Source: Holophagaceae bacterium
GTDB lineage: Bacteria > Acidobacteriota > Holophagae > Holophagales > Holophagaceae
DNA: 5,929 bases
Reading direction: 5' to 3'
NCBI GenBank assembly: GCA_003538615.1
Contig: DPRT01000143.1
Coordinates: forward strand, 28,085 to 34,013
Part shown: positions 1 to 5,505 of the stretch, piece after piece
Numbering within the stretch: the first letter of the stretch is position 1
Layout of the letters: every line of letters starts with the position of its first letter
Notes under the pieces: model-generated
What the model was told of the DNA's origin: nothing
The model's input: only the letters and a program-made list of their open reading frames with translations
The model's database searches: none
Program-made: the position numbers and the translations under genes

Positions 1-758
1 TCGAAGTCGTAGGTCTCGTAGCCCAGGTAGGGCTGGGCCTTGCGGAGATCCTGGGGCACGCCCGCGGCGCGGAGGCAGGGGCCGGTGTAGCCCCAGCTCA
101 CGGCATCCTCGGCACTGATGGCGCCGATGCCCTTGGTGCGGTCATGCCAGATGGGGTTGTGGGTGAGCAGGCGCTCGCATTCGTCGGTGGCCGCCTCGCA
201 CTCCACCAGGAAGCGCTCACAGAGGGGCACGAAGCCCTCGGGGATGTCCCGGAAGAGGCCGCCGATGCGGGTGAAGCTGGTGTGCAGGCGCTGGCCCGCG
301 GCCATCTCGAAGAGGTCGTAGACCGTCTCGCGCTGCTTGAAGAGGTAGAGGAAGGCCGTGAAGGCGCCGATGTCCACGGCGTTCACGCCCACGCACACAA
401 TGTGGTCCGCCACGCGGGCAAGCTCGGAAACCAGCACGCGGATCTGCTGCGCACGCTTGGGGATCTCGATGCCCAGCAGCTTCTCCACCGCGCAGGCGTA
501 GCCCACGTTGTTCATGATCGAGCTGCAGTAGTTCAGGCGGTCCGTGAGGGGGATGAACTGCTGGTAGCTGAGGTTCTCGCCCAGCTTCTCCACGCCGCGG
601 TGGAGGTAGCCCATCTCCGGCGTCGCCTTGGCGATGGTCTCGCCTTCGAGTTCCAGGATGATGCGCAGCGTTCCGTGGGTCGTGGGGTGCGAGGGCCCCA
701 TGTTGACGATCATGCGATCGCCGTCGAGCTGCTGGCGGGTCATGGCGATGGATTCCAT
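1..758 (-). CDS. nuoD: NADH-quinone oxidoreductase subunit D (NuoD), partial
   Basis: This is the 49-kDa-type subunit of respiratory complex I. It lies in the peripheral arm at the membrane junction and, with NuoB, forms the quinone-reduction site. The window holds the N-terminal 252 codons; the rest lies beyond the left edge. Visible family motifs are GPSHPTTHG near residues 22-29, GYLHRGVEK at 50-58 and LTDRLNYC ending near residue 78. His28 and Tyr77 sit where the family has its quinone-binding His and Tyr, with the same 49-residue spacing as Thermus Nqo4. NuoD is a separate gene here, unlike the NuoCD fusion of E. coli. An in-frame ATG at 764 is four bases after the nuoC stop, but the GAGGA before it would be too close. 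The same GAGGA is 7 nt from the ATG at 758, so 758 is preferred. The identification is secure; the start is less so. Confidence 0.95.
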   Translation of the reverse strand, partial: MESIAMTRQQLDGDRMIVNMGPSHPTTHGTLRIILELEGETIAKATPEMGYLHRGVEKLGENLSYQQFIPLTDRLNYCSSIMNNVGYACAVEKLLGIEIPKRAQQIRVLVSELARVADHIVCVGVNAVDIGAFTAFLYLFKQRETVYDLFEMAAGQRLHTSFTRIGGLFRDIPEGFVPLCERFLVECEAATDECERLLTHNPIWHDRTKGIGAISAEDAVSWGYTGPCLRAAGVPQDLRKAQPYLGYETYDF

Positions 759-768
759 GGTCATATCC

Positions 769-1281
769 TCAGGCCCGTTCGCCGTTGTTGTAGGGGGCGG
801 TGCAGCCTTCCATGCAGAAGGGATCCCCGCCATCCAGGGGGAAGTCCTTGCGCAGGGCGTGGCCCGGGAAGTCGTCCCAGGTGAGCAGGCGCTTCATGTT
901 CGGGTGGCCCTCGAAGCGGATGCCGAAGAGGTCGAAGACCTCGCGCTCGAACCAGTCGGCGGTCTTGAAGCGGCCCGTCAGGGTCGGCACGGTCTCGCCA
1001 TCGGCCACGGGCACCTTCACCCGCAGGCGCTCCTGGCTGGCCAGGTTGAGCCAGTGGTAGACCACGTCGAAGCGTCCAGCGGCGGAGCCGCCTTCAGCAT
1101 TCGGCCGCTCCGGCCAATCCACGGCCGTAATGTCCACCAGCAGCTGGAAGCCCTCCCGATGGAGCAGGTCCACCAGGGCAAGGAGGCTTTCCCGGGCGAT
1201 GACAATGGTCTGGTCGCCCCGGAAGGCGTGGCGGTCAGTGACGGTTCCCGGAAGCTCTGCGTCGATGTGTTCGATGATCAT
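769..1281 (-). CDS. nuoC: NADH-quinone oxidoreductase subunit C (NuoC)
   Basis: This is the 30-kDa-type hydrophilic subunit of complex I, a structural component of the peripheral arm that packs against NuoD and NuoB. The protein is 170 aa, typical for an unfused NuoC. The complex I 30-kDa signature is clear in the C-terminal half: ADWFEREVFDLFGIRFEGHP, followed by NMKRLLTWDDFPGHALRKDFP. The N-terminal half has the usual LLVDITAVDWPER stretch. The gene starts 12 bases after the nuoB stop, with only a G-rich, weak ribosome-binding site (GGGGCGG). Its stop lies 4 bp before the first possible nuoD ATG, so translational coupling within the nuo operon is likely. No oddities are seen. Confidence 0.96.
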   Translation of the reverse strand: MIIEHIDAELPGTVTDRHAFRGDQTIVIARESLLALVDLLHREGFQLLVDITAVDWPERPNAEGGSAAGRFDVVYHWLNLASQERLRVKVPVADGETVPTLTGRFKTADWFEREVFDLFGIRFEGHPNMKRLLTWDDFPGHALRKDFPLDGGDPFCMEGCTAPYNNGERA

Positions 1282-1293
1282 GGTCCGCCCCGC

Positions 1294-1911
1294 CTAGAAG
1301 ATCGTTCCGACGCCGCGCTCGCCTGCATCCATCAGCATCTCGCGGATGGTCTGCTGGCCCGTGAGGCCCTTTTCGGCCTGGATGGCCTCCTGCCGCGCCA
1401 GGCTTTCATAGAAGCGGGCGATGTGGTCCTTGCGCATGGAGAGGGATTCCTTCTCGATCTTCTCCTGCAGCTTCATCACGCCGTAGATCATGCTCTCGGG
1501 CCGGGGCGGGCAGCCGGGGACGTAGACGTCCACGGGGATGATGCGGTCCACGCCCTGGAGGGTGGCGTAGGTGCGGTACATGCCGCCCGACGAGGCGCAG
1601 ACGCCCACGCTGACCACCCACTTGGGCTCGGCCATCTGGGCGTAGATCGTACGCAGCACCGGGGCCATCTTGTTGGTGATGGTGCCGAGGATCAGCATCA
1701 TGTCGCTCTGGCGGGGGCTGAAGCGCATGGCCTCGGCGCCGAAGCGGCTCATGTCGTATTTCGACGCCATCATGCTCATGAACTCGATGGCGCAGCAGGC
1801 GGTGCCGAAGGGCAGCGGCCAGAGGCTGTTCTTGCGCCCCCAGTTCACCACCGCGTCCAGGCGGGTGGTCACCACGGCGTCGTTGATGTTCATGCCGGTC
1901 GCCTCAGCCAT
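1294..1911 (-). CDS. nuoB: NADH-quinone oxidoreductase subunit B (NuoB)
   Basis: This is the 20-kDa/PSST-type subunit of complex I, which holds iron-sulfur cluster N2, the last electron carrier before quinone. The 205-aa protein shows all four cluster ligands: tandem Cys39-Cys40 in GTACCAIEF, Cys105 in [10 protein letters not shown] and Cys134 in [10 protein letters not shown]. The conserved [20 protein letters not shown] block is intact. The stretch after about residue 160 is a variable tail. The ATG at 1911 follows the nuoA stop by one base and has GGGAG 7 nt upstream. An alternative ATG at codon 7 (1893) has GAGG 8 nt upstream, so the exact start is not fully settled. The position as second gene of the operon is standard. 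Confidence 0.97.
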   Translation of the reverse strand: MAEATGMNINDAVVTTRLDAVVNWGRKNSLWPLPFGTACCAIEFMSMMASKYDMSRFGAEAMRFSPRQSDMMLILGTITNKMAPVLRTIYAQMAEPKWVVSVGVCASSGGMYRTYATLQGVDRIIPVDVYVPGCPPRPESMIYGVMKLQEKIEKESLSMRKDHIARFYESLARQEAIQAEKGLTGQQTIREMLMDAGERGVGTIF

Positions 1912-1912
1912 C

Positions 1913-2293
1913 TCAGCGCTCCCACTCGAAGGCGCCCTTGCCCCAGGCGTAGACGAAGCCCACCAGCAGCGTGGCCATGAAGCTCAGCATCGGCACGAAG
2001 GTCCAGAGGGCCTGCTTGAAGTTGACGGCCCAGGGCAGCAGGAACGCCGCTTCCACGTCGAACAGGATGAAGAGCATGGCCGTCAGGTAGAACTTGACCG
2101 AGTACTTGTGCCGGGCGCCTGCCTGCAGGGGCGCCACGCCGCACTCGTAGGGCCGCAGCTTGGCTTCCTGCGGGTTGTTCGGCTTCAGCAGGGGCAGCAC
2201 CTTCCCTGACAGCACGAGGATGGCGATGGCGGTCACGGCGGCGACCAGCAGCAGGATCAGGATCGGCAGGAAAGGCGATGCGGGATGGGCCAT
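1913..2293 (-). CDS. nuoA: NADH-quinone oxidoreductase subunit A (NuoA)
   Basis: This is the small membrane subunit of complex I (ND3 homologue), located where the membrane arm meets the peripheral arm, next to the quinone channel. The protein is 126 aa with three predicted transmembrane helices, roughly residues 8-30, 66-88 and 95-117. The loop between helices 1 and 2 carries the conserved RPYECG (Cys51), equivalent to the mobile ND3 loop. Helix 2 holds [12 protein letters not shown] with Asp79 and Glu81, the conserved acidic membrane residues. It is the first gene of the nuo operon and faces the divergent intergenic region. The ribosome-binding site is weak (GAGAG close to the ATG). Its stop is one base from the nuoB start, so the two are probably translationally coupled. 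Confidence 0.96.
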   Translation of the reverse strand: MAHPASPFLPILILLLVAAVTAIAILVLSGKVLPLLKPNNPQEAKLRPYECGVAPLQAGARHKYSVKFYLTAMLFILFDVEAAFLLPWAVNFKQALWTFVPMLSFMATLLVGFVYAWGKGAFEWER

Positions 2294-2432
2294 GGCGCTC
2301 TCGGGCGGAGGGTTCCGCGAGGGTCCAGCTTAGCGCCCTTTGCAGATCCGGAAACCGTGCCAATATCACAACCCCACCGGGGTCTCCCGTTAGGGATAGA
2401 ATCAATCTCCCCACCCTTCTGCCGGGATTGTC
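2294..2432. promoter_or_regulatory. divergent intergenic region between nuoA and the ACP operon
   Basis: These 139 bases separate two operons that diverge, so both promoters should lie here, and the stretch is locally richer in A/T than the genes around it. On the plus strand, TAGAAT at 2397-2402 matches the sigma-70 -10 box at five of six positions. No convincing -35 box lies 16-18 bp upstream. An inverted repeat, ACCCC at 2371-2375 and GGGGT at 2379-2383 with a 3-nt centre, sits just upstream and could be an operator or chance. GGGA at 2424-2427, 5 nt from the ACP start, is a weak ribosome-binding site. On the minus strand no good promoter toward nuoA was found. Confidence 0.4.
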
Positions 2433-2690
2433 ATGACCGACCTCAAGCTGCGCGTCAAAGAGATGATCATCGAGCGCCTGAAGCTCGAAGGCATGGCCCC
2501 GGGCCAGATCGAGGACCAGGCCCCCCTCTTCGGGGATGGCCTGGGCCTGGATTCCATCGACGCCCTGGAGCTGGTCCTGGGCATCGAGCAGGTCTTCGGG
2601 GTGAAGATCGAGGACGAGGCCGCGGGCATGAAGGCCTTCAAGTCCGTGCAGGCCCTCACCGACTTCATCGCCGAGCACCGCAAAGCCTGA
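2433..2690 (+). CDS. acyl carrier protein
   Basis: A stand-alone acyl carrier protein of 85 aa that would carry growing acyl or polyketide chains on a 4'-phosphopantetheine arm in the cytoplasm. The attachment site is Ser41 in GLGLDSIDALELV, the classic DSxxxxEL motif at the start of helix 2. The protein is acidic and of normal ACP length. The FGDGLGLDSIDALEL wording differs from typical housekeeping AcpP (DSLDTVEL) and resembles carrier proteins of aryl polyene and related type II systems; that is an impression from memory, not a search result. It is the first gene of the plus-strand operon, 4 bp before the dehydratase gene, which has no clear ribosome-binding site of its own and is probably coupled to it. 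The partners are presumably the downstream dehydratase and ketosynthases. Confidence 0.93.
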   Translation: MTDLKLRVKEMIIERLKLEGMAPGQIEDQAPLFGDGLGLDSIDALELVLGIEQVFGVKIEDEAAGMKAFKSVQALTDFIAEHRKA

Positions 2691-2694
2691 CCCC

Positions 2695-3102
2695 ATGACC
2701 GACATTCAGGCCCACCTGCCCCACCGCTACCCCTTCCTCCTGGTGGACCGGGTGCTGGAACGGGAGCCGGGCGTGCGCGTGGTGGCCGAAAAGCTCGTCA
2801 CGAACAGCGAGCCCTACCTCCAGGGCCACTTCGCGGAGCGCCCCCTGGTGCCCGGCGTGCTGCTGCTGGAGATGCTGGCCCAGGCCGGCGGCTTCCTGGA
2901 GGCCGAGCCCCTCCACGGAGCCGCCATCTTCCTGGCCGGGGTGCAGGACGCCCGGTTCAAGGCCCCGGCCTTCCCGGGCGACCGGCTGCGCCTCGAGGTG
3001 GAGGCCGAAGGCGCCTTCGCGGGCCTGATGAAGGTGAAGGGCACCGTGAGCTGCGAAGGGCGCAGCCTCTGCACGGCCATCCTGCTGGTGAAGCGGCTAT
3101 GA
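2695..3102 (+). CDS. FabZ-like 3-hydroxyacyl-ACP dehydratase (hotdog fold)
   Basis: This predicted enzyme would dehydrate 3-hydroxyacyl-ACP to trans-2-enoyl-ACP. The 135-aa protein is one hotdog domain, slightly shorter than usual FabZ (about 145-150 aa). The N-terminal LPHRYPFLLVDRV (residues 8-20) and the central QGHFAERPLVPGVLLLEMLAQ are FabZ hallmarks. His45 and Glu59 match the catalytic His/Glu pair, with the family's 14-residue spacing. VQDARFKAPAFPGDRL is the usual third conserved block. The gene follows the ACP by 4 bp and overlaps KS1 by an ATGA. Because it sits with an ACP and two KS homologues rather than with lpxA/lpxD or fab genes, a specialised role (ApeI/ApeP-like dehydratase) is as likely as general fatty acid synthesis, so no fabZ symbol is given. 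Confidence 0.9.
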   Translation: MTDIQAHLPHRYPFLLVDRVLEREPGVRVVAEKLVTNSEPYLQGHFAERPLVPGVLLLEMLAQAGGFLEAEPLHGAAIFLAGVQDARFKAPAFPGDRLRLEVEAEGAFAGLMKVKGTVSCEGRSLCTAILLVKRL

Positions 3103-4289
3103 CGCGCCCTCCGCATCGCGTCGTGGTCACGGGCCTGGGCCTGGTGTCCTCCCTGGCCCTGGACCGGGAGGGCACCTGGTCCGCCATGCTGGCGGGGCGG
3201 GATGGCCTGGGGCCCCTGACGCGCCTCCACCTGCCCCTGGAACCCGCGCAGATCGCCGGGCAGGTGCCCCTGGACCCTCTGCGGCATCAGACCCTCTGCG
3301 AGCGCATGGCCCTGCTGGCCCTGGAGGAAGCCCTGGGTGGCTTCCAGCCCGGTGGCGATCCGGCCCGCATCGGCGTCTTCCAGGGCGCCGGGACCAGCGG
3401 CCTGCCGGTGGCCGAAGCCTATCTGGAAGACCGCCTGGCCGGACGCCGGGGCCGCGCCGCGGAGCCTGCCCACCAGGGCCCCTGCACCATCACCGATGCC
3501 CTGGCCCGTCGCATGGGCGCCGAGGGCCCCCGCAGCACCATCATGAACGCCTGCTCCTCCAGCCTGCTGGCCCTGGGCCAGGCCTGGGAACGCATCGCCG
3601 CCGGTGACCTGGATCTGGCCGTGGCAGGGAGCGCCGAAAGCCTGTGCCGCACCACGTACGCCGGATTCTCCAGCCTCAAGGCCGTGGACCCCGGGAAGTG
3701 CCGCCCCTTCAGCCGCGACCGCACGGGCCTGAACCTGGGGGAGGGCGCCGTGCAGCTCCTGCTGGAACCCCTGGACCGCGCCCTGGCCCGGGGCGCCACG
3801 ATCTTTGCCGAAGTGCTGGGCTATGGCGCCAGCATGGACGCCCACCACCCCACGGCCCCGCATCCCGAGGGCGAGGGCGCCGCCCGGGCCATGGCCATGG
3901 CCCTGCGCGCCGGGCGCCGGCTTCCCGCGGAGGTGGACCTGGTCTCCGCCCACGGCACCGCCACCCCGGCCAATGATGGCGCCGAATGCCTGGCCATCCG
4001 CCGGGCCCTGGGCGCCGCCGCCGAGGCGGTGTCCGTCACCAGCACCAAGAGCCAGTTCGGCCACACCCTGGGCGCCGCCGGGGCCCTGGGCGCCGCCGCC
4101 GCCATCCTGGCCCTGCGCGACCAGGTGGTGAGTCCCACCCTGCGTCTGGAGGAACCCGATCCCGTCTGCGACCTGGACTGCACGCCCCTGGTGGCGAAGG
4201 AACGGCAGGTCCGGACGGCTCTCGTGAACGCCTTCGCCTTTGGCGGCAACAATGTGTCGTTGGCGCTCCAACGCTGGGAGGGGCGATGA
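3099..4289 (+). CDS. beta-ketoacyl-ACP synthase, catalytically intact (KS1)
   Basis: A condensing enzyme of the FabF/KAS II or type II PKS KS-alpha class, expected to join an acyl thioester to malonyl-ACP by decarboxylative Claisen condensation. The protein is 396 aa, a normal length. It opens with RVVVTGLGLVSSLA, the usual start of the thiolase-fold KS. The active-site residues are complete: Cys152 in MNACSSSLLALG, His285 in SAHGTATPANDGAE, and Lys317 and His322 in TSTKSQFGHTLGAAG. The C-terminal FGGNNVSLAL (from residue 381) is the normal terminal glycine motif. The start overlaps the dehydratase stop (ATGA), so the two are translationally coupled. KS1 probably pairs with the inactive KS2 downstream. 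The paralogous KS tail found just after it shows that this region has been rearranged. Confidence 0.94.
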   Translation: MTRPPHRVVVTGLGLVSSLALDREGTWSAMLAGRDGLGPLTRLHLPLEPAQIAGQVPLDPLRHQTLCERMALLALEEALGGFQPGGDPARIGVFQGAGTSGLPVAEAYLEDRLAGRRGRAAEPAHQGPCTITDALARRMGAEGPRSTIMNACSSSLLALGQAWERIAAGDLDLAVAGSAESLCRTTYAGFSSLKAVDPGKCRPFSRDRTGLNLGEGAVQLLLEPLDRALARGATIFAEVLGYGASMDAHHPTAPHPEGEGAARAMAMALRAGRRLPAEVDLVSAHGTATPANDGAECLAIRRALGAAAEAVSVTSTKSQFGHTLGAAGALGAAAAILALRDQVVSPTLRLEEPDPVCDLDCTPLVAKERQVRTALVNAFAFGGNNVSLALQRWEGR

Positions 4290-4426
4290 ACCATCGGCCT
4301 TCGCCTCCAGCTATCGGACGATCCACTGGATCGTCCTCCCGCTCCCTCGCTGCGCTCGATCACGGAGCTGGAGCCTCTGGCGGCAGCAACGTGAGCCTGC
4401 TGCTGGCCCGCCGGGGTGGCGCATGA
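4286..4426 (+). pseudogene. remnant of a third KS gene (3' tail), now a 46-codon ORF
   Basis: Between KS1 and KS2 lies the end of another ketosynthase. Codons at 4373-4426 read ASGGSNVSLLLARRGGA then TGA, and align without gaps to the KS1 end, FGGNNVSLALQRWEGR: 9 of the last 15 residues and about 35 of 54 bases are identical. This is too diverged for a recent duplication of KS1. GCCTTCGCC at 4297-4305 repeats KS1 bases 4230-4238 and looks like the upstream part of the same motif, cut off by an inserted stretch. The bulk of the KS is absent. The region still forms an open frame of 46 codons from ATG 4286, which overlaps the KS1 stop, to TGA 4426, which overlaps the KS2 start. It is most likely a decayed gene; a translated leader-like peptide that preserves coupling is possible. 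Confidence 0.6.
4303..4377. repeat. candidate small inserted palindromic element with 5-bp direct repeats
   Basis: About 70 bp of sequence interrupts the KS tail. It is flanked by GCCTC at 4303-4307 and 4373-4377, which resembles a 5-bp target-site duplication; removing one copy plus the 65 bp between them restores a clean KS motif (AFASGGSN). Near the ends, CTCCAGCT (4305-4312) and AGCTGGAG (4366-4373) form a perfect 8-bp inverted repeat that overlaps the direct repeats. Inside is a perfect palindrome at 4316-4336 with 10-bp arms (GGACGATCCA) around a single C, followed by CTCCCTCGCTGCGCTCG, which has the look of dispersed repeats in GC-rich genomes. GCTCC (4341-4345) and GGAGC (4364-4368) could form a second stem. 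It is too short to encode anything. Whether it is a MITE, a REP-like unit or a unique sequence needs a genome-wide copy count. Confidence 0.5.
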
Positions 4427-5505
4427 CCGCCGACCTCGTCATCACGGGCCTGGGCCTGGTGCTGCCCTGCGGGGACGGGATCGGCCCCGCCCGCGCCGGC
4501 CTCGCCTCGGGCGAGCCCTGCTTCACAGACCTGCCGGAATCCCTGGGCCGCGGTCGGGGCGCAGCCTGCCTGTCCTTCAACCCCGCGGGCATCATCCCGC
4601 CCATGCAGCTGCGGCGCCTGGACCGGACCTCCCGCTTCGCCTGGGTGGCCGCCCACCAGGCCTTCGCGGATGCGGGCTTCGATCCGAAGGCCGGTGCGCC
4701 AGAAGCGGGCGATCGCATCGCCGTGGCCGTGGGCACCATGAGCGGCGGCAGCGAAGCCAGCGAGGCCTTCATGCGGCCCTACCTCCAGCGGGGGCCCGAA
4801 GGCGCCTCCCCGCTGCTGTTCCCCAACTCCGTGGCCAACGCCGCCAGCGGCCATCTGGCGTTGGCCTTCGGCCTCCGGGGTCCCAGCGCCACCTTCGTGG
4901 ACCGTGAGAGCGCCGCCTTCACGGCCCTGGAACAGGCCACCCGCTGGCTGCGCATGGGCCTCGCCGATGCCGCCCTGGTGCTCGGCGCGGACGGGCTCTT
5001 CCCCCTGCTGCTGGATGTCTGCGGTGGAGCCCGCCTGCTGGACCGCCGCGGGGATCCCCAGGCCGGATCGGGCCGGGGCTTCCTGCCGGGTGAGGGCGCC
5101 CAGGCCTTCCTGGTGGAATCCCGCACCCACGCCGAGGCCCGCGGGATCCGGCCCCGGGCCACCCTGCGTGGCCTCGCCAGCCATTCCACCCTGGGCGCCG
5201 ACACCGGGGCCCTGGCCCGGGCCACGGACCAGGCCCTGGATGGGCGGCTCCCGGCGCGCTGGATCGGCGGCAGCAACGGCCAGTCCCGCTTGGATGCACC
5301 TGAGGCCCGCCTGGCGGCCGCCCATCCGGGTTGGCCCGCGCCCCGCTTCCCGAAAACCCTCTGGGGCGAATTCGCCGGTTCCGGCGGCCAGCTGCTGGCC
5401 GCGGCCCTGCTGGAGCCCTCGGACCGGACCCTCATCACCGCCCCCGCCAGTTCCGGAGCCCAGTTCGCGGCGCTGCTCGAAGACGTTAGGCTGGACCTTC
5501 GATGA
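4423..5505 (+). CDS. catalytically dead ketosynthase homologue, chain-length-factor-like (KS2)
   Basis: A thiolase-fold KS homologue of 360 aa. It starts with DLVITGLGLVLPCGDG and keeps FPNSVANAASGHLALAFGLRGPSATF (residues 133-158), a typical KS block. All catalytic positions are changed relative to KS1: Cys becomes Glu162 (VDRESAAF), the first His becomes Asn285 (GGSNGQSRLDAPE) and the second His becomes Glu316, while the Lys survives (Lys311 in PKTLWGEFAGSGG). It therefore should not condense substrates. By analogy with type II PKS and aryl polyene systems it probably forms a heterodimer with KS1 and shapes chain length or stabilises the complex. It is shorter than an active KS, mainly in the C-terminal half. 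The frame stays open upstream to an ATG at 4240, but homology begins at 4423 and that ATG overlaps the preceding TGA. A weak alternative is a decaying KS, yet the long intact frame speaks for function. Confidence 0.85.
   Translation: MTADLVITGLGLVLPCGDGIGPARAGLASGEPCFTDLPESLGRGRGAACLSFNPAGIIPPMQLRRLDRTSRFAWVAAHQAFADAGFDPKAGAPEAGDRIAVAVGTMSGGSEASEAFMRPYLQRGPEGASPLLFPNSVANAASGHLALAFGLRGPSATFVDRESAAFTALEQATRWLRMGLADAALVLGADGLFPLLLDVCGGARLLDRRGDPQAGSGRGFLPGEGAQAFLVESRTHAEARGIRPRATLRGLASHSTLGADTGALARATDQALDGRLPARWIGGSNGQSRLDAPEARLAAAHPGWPAPRFPKTLWGEFAGSGGQLLAAALLEPSDRTLITAPASSGAQFAALLEDVRLDLR

Noticed and set aside
144..1980. Long plus-strand open frames opposite the nuo genes (144-884, 628-1980)
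   Set aside because: They mirror nuoD, nuoC and nuoB on the other strand, encode Ala/Gly/His/Val-rich low-complexity protein with no family motifs, and result from high GC at third positions.
2343..2366. Possible sigma-54 promoter toward nuoA (TTGGCACG on the minus strand)
   Set aside because: The -24-like half fits, but the required GC of the -12 element is absent at the correct spacing.
4003..4098. An 18-bp exact direct repeat in KS1 (4003-4020 and 4081-4098)
   Set aside because: It encodes Ala-Leu-Gly-Ala-Ala in two places in phase, 26 codons apart, in normally conserved KS sequence. Codon bias explains it without a repeat element.
2814..4271. A 485-codon minus-strand open frame across the dehydratase and KS1
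   Set aside because: Its composition (Gly/Gln/Ala/His-rich) is that of a GC-rich antisense shadow, whereas the plus strand has complete, motif-bearing enzymes.
4341..4373. Intrinsic terminator after KS1
   Set aside because: Stems are possible, but no run of T follows and coding sequence continues immediately in the same operon.
4240..4422. N-terminal extension of KS2 from ATG 4240
   Set aside because: The extra 61 residues overlap the KS1 end in another frame and show no KS similarity. Canonical KS sequence begins right after ATG 4423, which overlaps a TGA in the operon's usual style.
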